From assembly GCF_000364705.1 (NCBI RefSeq), contig NZ_AQOH01000231.1, forward strand, positions 1 through 48,733: a stretch of 48,733 nt of DNA, read 5' to 3'. Position 1 is the stretch's first letter; each line of letters begins with the position of its first letter. The position numbers and the translations under genes are program-made. Origin of the DNA: Pseudomonas fuscovaginae SE-1. Its GTDB lineage: Bacteria > Pseudomonadota > Gammaproteobacteria > Pseudomonadales > Pseudomonadaceae. Positions 42,933 through 48,733 of the stretch are shown here, one piece after another. Under the pieces are notes generated by a model. That model was given only the letters and a program-made list of their open reading frames with translations, had not been told where the DNA came from and did no database searches.

Positions 42933-43467
42933 TCCTGTTTACCTTTTCAGGTGCATCGGCATGGCAACTTCCCGAAGGCGGTGTCATGCGGTGCGAGCCC
43001 TACGTTCCAACGACTTCAAGAAGCGATTCAGCAATTGGGATGAATTTGAATCCATATCGGAATCGAGTGTCTGTAGCGGAATTCTGGGACAGGAAGGACA
43101 CGGAACCGGCGTCAAGAATCCGGCTTTTTCCAGGGTGAATATATTCAAAAGAATGGGAATGCTTCCCGGAAAACTCCTTTGGCAATATCAATGTATTGAT
43201 TTGAAAGAATATTTTTTGTCGAAGGTCTGGACTGGATGATGACAGTTTTGTTAAGCGATGGTTGATGTAGGTAATTGCTTACAGTAGGAACTGCTATTTT
43301 GCCTTCCTCTATGTATGGATAGGCCTACAGGTTTTCCGCAAGAAAATGGCCCAGAACCCCGCCACCCTTGACGTTCACGTACGAAGTCGAACGCTGTTTA
43401 ACGTTGCCGCGCCAGGTGGTGCGGCGGCGGGGGGCGGGCCTGGGCCTTGCGTTGCGGGAACCCGGGG
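42933..43467. other. Gene-poor 535-bp stretch, locally AT-richer
   Basis: Lies between the first LuxR gene and the diaminobutyrate aminotransferase stop. The part 43060-43340 is clearly richer in A/T than the flanks. A possible plus-strand ORF 42961-43239 (92 residues) has no recognisable similarity or ribosome site, and I do not call it a gene. Probably carries the LuxR promoter. Confidence 0.6.
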
Positions 43468-44808
43468 TCAGGCGATCTCGCCGAGCGCGTGCAGACGTTT
43501 GTCGCAGGTCTTGCGTACCGCCTGTTCGAAGCGGTCGAGCACCTGGCCTATGTCGGCCTCGGTGACGTTCAGCGGCGGCAGGAAACGCAGCACCGCACCG
43601 TGGCGGCCACCGGTTTCGAGCACCAGGCCGTTCTCGAAGCCGTTGAGCTTGATTTCCCGTGCTCGCTGGCCATCACCCAGGCCGACATGTCCGCCTACGC
43701 CGGGGCGGGTGACTTCGACGCCGAGCATCAGGCCGCGCCCGCGCACGTCACCAATGAAGTCATGACGCTGGGCAATCTGTTTCAGGCCGTTCTCGAGTAG
43801 CAGGCCCATCGCCAAGGCGTTGGCCTCCAAGCGGTTTTCCCGGATATGGCGCATGGTTGCGGCACCGGCGACCATCGCCAACTGGTTGCCGCGGAAGGTG
43901 CCGGCATGGGTGCCCGGACCCCAGGTGTCGAGGTGCTCGGCATAGACGATGACCGACAGCGGGTAGCCGCCACCGATGGCCTTGGACAACACCAGGATAT
44001 CCGGAACGATGCCTGCCTGTTCCAGAGCGAAGGTGGTGCCGGTTCGGCCGAGACCGGTCTGGACTTCGTCGATGATCAGCAGGATTTCCTGCTCCAGGGT
44101 GATTTCCCGCAGTTCCCGCAGCCATTTGGCCGACGCCGGAATGCAGCCACCTTCGCCCTGGACGACTTCCACGATCACCGCCGCCGGCTTGGTCACTCCG
44201 CCCTCGGGGTCGCAGAGCACGTTGCGGATGTAGTCGATGGACAGTTGCTCGGTGTGCTCGCCGCTGGTGCCGAAAGGGCAACGGAAACGATAGGGGAAAG
44301 GGAGGAAATGGGTGTCCTGGGCGATGATGGCATGGCTGCTCTTGGGGCGCAGGTTGCCCATGGCCGACAAGGCACCGGCGGTCATGCCATGGTAGCCGCC
44401 CTGGAACGCCATCAGTGCAGAACGCTGGGTGTAGTGGCGAGCCAGTTTGATGGCTGCTTCGACCGCGTCCGAGCCGGTGGGGCCGCAGAACAGGATCTTG
44501 CTGGTGTTGCGCATGGCCTCGGGCAGCAGTGAAAACAGTTCCCGGACGAACGCGTACTTGGCGGGCGTCGCCAGATCCAGGCCTTGCTGCAGGTGATCGC
44601 CGGCGAGGAATTCCATCACCGCGGCCTTCACCTCCGGCGGGTTGTGGCCCAGTGCCAGGGTTCCGGCATTGGAGAGGCAATCGAGGTATTCCTTGCCATG
44701 GGCGTCCCTGATCCGCATGCCCTGGCCGCTGACGAACAGTTGCTGGAAAGTCGCTGCATAGGTACGCGCGTTCGACTCGACTTTCCTGAGGTAGCTGAGT
44801 TCTTCCAT
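43468..44808 (-). CDS. Diaminobutyrate--2-oxoglutarate aminotransferase family (Dat/PvdH-like)
   Basis: 446 residues, class III aminotransferase: FCGPTGSDAVEAAIKLARHY (108-127), DEVQTGLGRTG (247-257) and PLP-lysine K276 in VLSKAIGGGYP. The GPTGSDAVEAAIKLA pattern is that of L-2,4-diaminobutyrate:2-oxoglutarate 4-aminotransferases, which interconvert diaminobutyrate and aspartate semialdehyde. No diaminobutyrate decarboxylase or NRPS is nearby. It might supply diaminobutyrate for the adjacent cluster or aspartate semialdehyde for the carboxynorspermidine genes. A palindromic operator lies 74 bp upstream. Confidence 0.8.
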   Translation of the reverse strand: MEELSYLRKVESNARTYAATFQQLFVSGQGMRIRDAHGKEYLDCLSNAGTLALGHNPPEVKAAVMEFLAGDHLQQGLDLATPAKYAFVRELFSLLPEAMRNTSKILFCGPTGSDAVEAAIKLARHYTQRSALMAFQGGYHGMTAGALSAMGNLRPKSSHAIIAQDTHFLPFPYRFRCPFGTSGEHTEQLSIDYIRNVLCDPEGGVTKPAAVIVEVVQGEGGCIPASAKWLRELREITLEQEILLIIDEVQTGLGRTGTTFALEQAGIVPDILVLSKAIGGGYPLSVIVYAEHLDTWGPGTHAGTFRGNQLAMVAGAATMRHIRENRLEANALAMGLLLENGLKQIAQRHDFIGDVRGRGLMLGVEVTRPGVGGHVGLGDGQRAREIKLNGFENGLVLETGGRHGAVLRFLPPLNVTEADIGQVLDRFEQAVRKTCDKRLHALGEIA

Positions 44809-45414
44809 TACTTGATCACCCTATGATGGTTGGTGAAACAACAGGTTGATGACAGATAGCGCTGTTTGCGAATGAACGGCTCCCGACTGAAGATTCAGTC
44901 GGGTGATGTAAGGCCCATGTATTCCTGCAACTGTCGAGCGATAGTCTGGTCGCCGCAGGTATCGATAACACCGATTTGACTGGAGCCTGGCGGGTTTCGA
45001 TAAGCGGCTGGCAATGGATGATCTTGCGATGGCGGGGTGGGGCACGCAAATGTTTCACCGGAAAGTTGTCCCGGTATTGGATGACAGCCAGTCGGTTATT
45101 TTCAGTGAGCTAATCGGAAGTGGTTTTTTCTGAGCGTTGACTGTCGCTGCCGGGAGGTGCTCGGGGGATATGAAGGAAAGATCAGGGAATAATCGGCGAG
45201 AGGAACTTTCCAGGCTTGGAGAAGTCCCGGGGCCGATGGGGAAACAGGGGTTTATTCAGCAGAAACTCATATGCAAAGTTGTAGCGCAAGGGGGGGCGCC
45301 AGGCTGGCAAGGGGGGCATCGACACAGCGATTTCGGGTGTGCAGCAGGTACCACGTACGGCCTCCCCGCGGGATGACCCGCCGGGTTGGCCTGCGCGAGT
45401 TACCCGGCGGTGCG
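44809..45414. other. Gene-poor 606-bp stretch with a palindromic site
   Basis: Apart from the palindrome at 44882-44903 I see no gene. Short frames at 44816-45058 and 45137-45376 lack good ribosome sites and any recognisable similarity. It includes promoter DNA for the aminotransferase and the trailer of the second LuxR gene. Confidence 0.6.
44882..44903. promoter_or_regulatory. 22-bp palindrome upstream of the diaminobutyrate aminotransferase
   Basis: CCCGACTGAA (44882-44891), GA, TTCAGTCGGG (44894-44903): perfect 10-bp arms around a 2-bp centre, 74 bp before the aminotransferase start. The length and symmetry resemble a lux-box-like dimeric site, and two solo LuxR genes flank the aminotransferase. 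LuxR binding is inferred. Confidence 0.55.
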
Positions 45415-46215
45415 TTAGCTGGCATGCATCCAGCGGATCAGCGAGTGGCGACCGCTGATGCCCATCTTGATCGCGGCCCGTTTGAGGTAGCTTTCCACCG
45501 TATTGACCCCCAGGCCCAGATGTTTTGCCAGCTCTGGCCCGGTGAGGCCAGCCAGCAGGCCGACGCAGATTTCGGTTTCCCGCGATGATAGTTTCAAGTC
45601 GGATTGGGACAGGCGCAGGTCGAAGCGCTGGCGCAGACTTTCGATGCCACGGGTGTATTGGCCATCCAGTTGAAAGACTGCTTCCTCGCGGCGACGGGCA
45701 GGTTGGCGAATGGTATTGAGATGTTTTTCCACCAGCGGCAGCAGTAGGTGGGAGAAATTATGCAAGGTGGAGCGTTCCTGCGGTGAAAAGTACTGGGAAG
45801 GATTGCAGCGGTACAGGGAGATAACGTAGCGATAGTCTTTTTTGTTGCTGCTCAAGTGTAGTTCGGCGGAACTATCTACAGAGAAATCGTGCTCTTGTGG
45901 AACGCTCTGCAGGCAACTGCTGAAACTGGCCAGGCGTTGTGTAGAGTTGTACCCGCTGAGCAAGTCGTCGGTCAGTGAAATGGGTGGAGAAGTTTCTGAA
46001 ATTGCCAAATTCGCCGCGCGCTTTTGAATGCTCGCAGGCATGTTGTACAGATTTCCAGAAGGGTTGTCGCCTGGTTCTGCAGAGAATTGGGTAATATGGG
46101 TGGCGTCCACCGGAAGATGGGTCAGGATCAGATCGTGAAGCAGTCGCGGGAAGTGACTGCTACCGGTACTTGCGATCACTTTTCCAATATGTGGGAACAA
46201 CTTTTGTGCGTTCAT
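45415..46215 (-). CDS. Solo LuxR-family regulator (second paralogue)
   Basis: 266 residues. C-terminal LuxR HTH (about 208-262; LSSRETEICVGLLAGLTGPELAKHLGLGVNTVESYLKRAAIKMGISGRHSLIRWM), N-terminal sensor without a known domain. Closely similar at its C-terminus to the protein at 42102-42932. It lies 164 bp downstream of the Fe/2OG oxygenase gene and reads toward the aminotransferase gene. Two paralogous LuxR proteins bracketing the aminotransferase suggest joint control of the small cluster. Confidence 0.88.
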   Translation of the reverse strand: MNAQKLFPHIGKVIASTGSSHFPRLLHDLILTHLPVDATHITQFSAEPGDNPSGNLYNMPASIQKRAANLAISETSPPISLTDDLLSGYNSTQRLASFSSCLQSVPQEHDFSVDSSAELHLSSNKKDYRYVISLYRCNPSQYFSPQERSTLHNFSHLLLPLVEKHLNTIRQPARRREEAVFQLDGQYTRGIESLRQRFDLRLSQSDLKLSSRETEICVGLLAGLTGPELAKHLGLGVNTVESYLKRAAIKMGISGRHSLIRWMHAS

Positions 46216-46378
46216 CGATTTTACCCGTATGTCGCTGTTTTTCTATTTAAGGCACAAGGATCCATTACCGATACAGGAACCAGGGACAGGGAGTAACTCT
46301 TGCTACGGCATGACGAATCCGTTCAGGCCGCACGCGATGTCAGGTTGCCCGGCACTGTGGGGTTCAGGTCCGTAGTAC

Positions 46379-47263
46379 TCATGAAGGGGTTACCAGAGTC
46401 AGTTGCGGCTTGTGCTTGTGAACCTGCGCGGTGTGCCCGGTGGACAGGACGAAGGTTCTTTGAATCCAGCGATCGCGCCCATCGAGTTGCGCGGAAAAGG
46501 CACTGCGGGCGTGAGCGGTTTTGCGGTTGTCGATCACCAGCAGGTCACCGGCTTCGAGGGCCACCGGCTGCGCCACTTCCCAGGCCACGCTGCGCAGGTG
46601 CTGCATCTTGTCTTGCGCCAGGCTCCCTTCGGCGACCATGAAATGCGGATCGAAGCGGAAGGAGGGGAATTGCGGATTGCCGTACAGCACGGTCTGCTTC
46701 CTGTTTATATCGATTCGACAGTTTTTTTCTTTCACACCGTAATCAGAAAGGAAGTTATATTTTTCGTTTTGAAAGAAATTGATGTCTTCGGCACTCAGGT
46801 GATCGAGAATATTGCCGACCGAACTGATGTAGGTGATGGCTTGTGCCGCAGGGTCCTGGCGTAGGCAGAGGAGAATCAGATAGTCCGGCGATTGGTCGTG
46901 AAAGGCGTTCTCGGTATGCAGGTCGAGTTCAGTGTCGTAGCTGTCGGAAGTTGCTTGCGCGGAGAACTTCTTTTGCGGGAAAAAATTGTTTACGAGAGCT
47001 CCATCCGACTCTTGAATATAGCCTATTGGCTCCCCTAGTATACTTGTTGCGGACAAGATTGTTTGCTCGCTGATGTTGCACTTTTTATTTAGGGTGGAAC
47101 GGTCTGTCGGAGTAGGGGGGATATCGCCAATGGGCTGATTCTTCAGGACGATATAACCGCTTTTGTTACTGTTCAGGCGAAAATCCAGCAATCTGGATTG
47201 GGCTTCCGGGCTGAGTTTTTCGGTCAGGGTGGTAGCAGGCAGTAGAAGAGTTGAGTTGCGCAT
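46379..47263 (-). CDS. Clavaminate-synthase/VioC-like Fe(II)/2-oxoglutarate amino-acid hydroxylase
   Basis: 294 residues. The iron ligands are H116-x-E118 (LHTENAF; the HxE variant of clavaminate synthase, VioC and AsnO) and H251 in the KTAHARSAF segment. The arginine-bearing signature DGRDRWIQRTFV (261-272) binds 2-oxoglutarate. The family hydroxylates free or carrier-bound arginine, asparagine or lysine at a beta or gamma carbon. No NRPS is nearby, so a free amino acid is likely. Coding and flanking DNA is more AT-rich than most of the window. Divergent from a LysR regulator. Confidence 0.85.
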   Translation of the reverse strand: MRNSTLLLPATTLTEKLSPEAQSRLLDFRLNSNKSGYIVLKNQPIGDIPPTPTDRSTLNKKCNISEQTILSATSILGEPIGYIQESDGALVNNFFPQKKFSAQATSDSYDTELDLHTENAFHDQSPDYLILLCLRQDPAAQAITYISSVGNILDHLSAEDINFFQNEKYNFLSDYGVKEKNCRIDINRKQTVLYGNPQFPSFRFDPHFMVAEGSLAQDKMQHLRSVAWEVAQPVALEAGDLLVIDNRKTAHARSAFSAQLDGRDRWIQRTFVLSTGHTAQVHKHKPQLTLVTPS

Positions 47264-47461
47264 GTCGAGTGTTCTTCTGTGTGGAGTACGTGGTTTTTTC
47301 AGGCTGGTAAAGGGATCGCAGGAGGCATCTCTTTGCGCGCAATTTGTTTTTTGGAGTTGGTCTGTGCGCCGATTCTTATAATTAGTTGGCTGTCTTATGA
47401 ATGTTCGAAATTATCCAGCAGTTCTTTATCTTGAAAAAACAGAAAATAGGGATGGGTAAGG
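47264..47461. promoter_or_regulatory. AT-rich divergent promoter region
   Basis: 198 bp between the oxygenase and LysR starts, much richer in A/T than most of the window, with a TATAAT box near 47375-47380 on the plus strand. No convincing -35 is seen. It should carry the LysR-controlled promoter of the oxygenase gene. Confidence 0.5.
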
Positions 47462-48412
47462 ATGAGTATTTATCATGATCCGTACGGTGAAGTTCTAAAC
47501 CGCTTGCCGCCGCTTTACGCCCTGCGCGCTTTTGAACTGGCTGCTCGTTTCAGCTCCTTCACCGCGGCGGCTGATCATCTGTGTATTACCCAGAGTGCCG
47601 TGAGTCGACACGTTCGAACTTTGGAGGAACACTTCGGTTGTTCTTTATTCGAGCGCAAGGGACCGAAAATTTTCTTGACCGATGCTGGTCGCTTACTCGC
47701 GCAGGAACTGAAGATAGGTTTCAGGATCATCGAACATGCCTGTCTCTCTACCTCGCGCAAGGAACAGGCACTGCGACTCAAGGCGCCTTCCACATTGACC
47801 ATGCGCTGGTTGTTGAATGTGCTGGACGGATTCAATGAGTTGCACCCCGACGATCAGGTGCAATTGACCAGCGAATGGATGGATGTCGACTTTGTCGACT
47901 TCGATTCCGAGCCGTTCGACTGTGCGGTGTTATTGGGCTCGGGTGTGTTTCCTGGGGACTGGAACTACATCAAGCTGTTTGACGAGTGGCTGGTTCCCGT
48001 CTGTTCTCCGCAACTGATCGAGCGTCTTGAACTACAGGGTGGTCATATTTTCTCCGCCGGCCTGATTCATCCTTCCCGGGACCGTCGCGACTGGCAGCGC
48101 TGGCTGGAAAGTACCGGGTTGATCGGGGCGGTGTCCTGGCAGAAGGGCAAGATTTTCGACACCCTGGAACTTGGCATCTCCGCCGCTATCCAGGGGCATG
48201 GCATTTCCATCGGTGACTTGGCGCTGGTGGGCGACGAATTGCTCAAGGGTGCATTGATGCTGCCCTCGAAAAAAGCTGTGCGCACCGGCGACAGCTACTA
48301 TCTGGTCTGGCCCGACCGGGCTCGCGACAACAAGATGCTGGGGATGCTGAAAAACCATCTTTGCGAAAACGTTCCTAAAATCGATCGAGTGGACATGGAG
48401 TTTCTGGACTGA
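47462..48412 (+). CDS. LysR-family (GcvA-like) transcriptional regulator
   Basis: 316 residues: HTH (about 17-75; LPPLYALRAFELAARFSSFTAAADHLCITQSAVSRHVRTLEEHFG) and LysR substrate-binding domain. The LPPLxALRxFE opening is typical of the GcvA subgroup. Divergent from the VioC-like hydroxylase, which it probably regulates in response to an amino acid. Confidence 0.92.
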   Translation: MSIYHDPYGEVLNRLPPLYALRAFELAARFSSFTAAADHLCITQSAVSRHVRTLEEHFGCSLFERKGPKIFLTDAGRLLAQELKIGFRIIEHACLSTSRKEQALRLKAPSTLTMRWLLNVLDGFNELHPDDQVQLTSEWMDVDFVDFDSEPFDCAVLLGSGVFPGDWNYIKLFDEWLVPVCSPQLIERLELQGGHIFSAGLIHPSRDRRDWQRWLESTGLIGAVSWQKGKIFDTLELGISAAIQGHGISIGDLALVGDELLKGALMLPSKKAVRTGDSYYLVWPDRARDNKMLGMLKNHLCENVPKIDRVDMEFLD

Positions 48413-48439
48413 AGGCGGGCGGCACCGTGATCGGGGCTG

Positions 48440-48449
48440 CCCCCCCCCC
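48440..48449. repeat. Run of ten Cs
   Basis: Mononucleotide run C10 in the short gap after the LysR gene, just before the decayed outer-membrane gene. Such runs are prone to slippage and to sequencing error. Confidence 0.9.
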
Positions 48450-48454
48450 TTACT

Positions 48455-48733
48455 TCAGCGTTTCATATCGGACAGTGCCAGGTTGTTGGCCGGCTGTGCC
48501 CATGACCCGCCAAGGGCGGTGTACAGATTGACCGGGTCCAGCCGCCGGAGCCGGTCTTGAACAGTCCGGACAGTTCGTTGCTCAAGCTGCCGGTGCTGGC
48601 GGTCAGATTCGGGCTTTCCTCGTCGGCCTGCAGGTTCGCCGAATAGGTCGAGCTGATCGCCGATTTGCCGGTGCCGATCAGCCTGCCGGGAACCTGCCAG
48701 CGGCTGCCACTGCCGTTGGCGGACACCGCTGGA
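48455..48733 (-). pseudogene. Decayed OprM/NodT-type outer-membrane factor
   Basis: The minus strand holds three in-order fragments of an OprM-like efflux outer-membrane protein: an N-terminal part (ANGSGSRW..PGRL..TGKSAISSTYSANL), a middle part (ESPNLTASTGSLSNELSGLFKTGSGGW) and, in another frame, the C-terminus (LDPVNLYTALGGSWAQ...DMKR, TGA at 48455). An intact homologue is about 470-490 residues; here at least two internal deletions have removed most of it. It runs past the window edge. Confidence 0.65.

Noticed and set aside
42961..43239. Small 92-residue ORF in the gap after the first LuxR gene
   Set aside because: No ribosome site, no similarity and the composition of non-coding DNA.
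42102..46215. Quorum-sensing system of the LuxI/LuxR type
   Set aside because: No LuxI-type synthase is present and I see no acyl-homoserine-lactone-binding signature in either LuxR protein.

Overview
The window reads as chromosomal DNA of a fluorescent-group Pseudomonas or close relative. It is GC-rich, the genes are tightly packed, and families typical of Pseudomonas accessory regions are present: MocR/PLP regulators, solo LuxR proteins, a FeaR-type AraC regulator with a DUF3156 partner, SrpA-type catalase-like peroxidase with cytochrome b561, and a MexAB-OprM type outer-membrane factor remnant. The genus is inferred from gene content only. I saw no rRNA, tRNA, CRISPR array, IS element or prophage.

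The most striking region is 0.2-8.5 kb. One minus-strand operon runs lysine/ornithine-type N-hydroxylase, MFS exporter, PhyH-type Fe/2OG dioxygenase, small cupin, MetRS-like protein, PLP aminotransferase. A MocR regulator lies convergent at its end and a small XRE gene lies upstream. An N-hydroxylase plus cupin plus MetRS-like protein is the known set of the Spb38/Spb40-type hydrazine synthetases, which join N6-hydroxylysine to an aminoacyl adenylate to make an N-N bond. Here cupin and MetRS are two adjacent ORFs with one base between them. I found no NRPS, PKS or carrier protein, so the product is likely a small N-N containing amino acid derivative made by an uncharacterised route.

From 8.7 to 21.9 kb lie a b561/peroxidase pair and then a probable monoamine (arylethylamine or polyamine-like) catabolic island. 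It holds an aldehyde dehydrogenase, a porin, an APC permease, DUF3156, FeaR, two SDRs, MoaF, a LuxR regulator, an EutQ-like cupin and a DAO-family FAD oxidase. From 22.1 to 23.2 kb is a PIN toxin/antitoxin module. From 23.4 to 26.6 kb an operon of class II aldolase, DHDPS-family lyase and class I amidotransferase diverges from an XRE-cupin regulator; a perfect 17-bp palindrome fills the spacer of the operon promoter. From 26.6 to 30.8 kb an MFS/metallo-hydrolase/alpha-beta hydrolase operon diverges from a LysR gene.

From 30.8 to 38.8 kb come a frameshifted DUF6678-like gene, a hemerythrin, a hydroxylysine kinase plus phospho-lyase pair with a divergent MocR, a hybrid histidine kinase, and a tautomerase/SDR pair. 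From 39.0 to 41.4 kb is a carboxynorspermidine dehydrogenase/decarboxylase pair ended by a clear terminator. The last part (41.8-48.4 kb) has longer, locally more AT-rich intergenic stretches. It contains a small YodC-like protein, two paralogous solo LuxR regulators, a diaminobutyrate aminotransferase, a VioC/clavaminate-synthase-like Fe/2OG hydroxylase and a divergent LysR, and may be a second small amino-acid-modifying cluster. The window ends in a decayed OprM-like gene.
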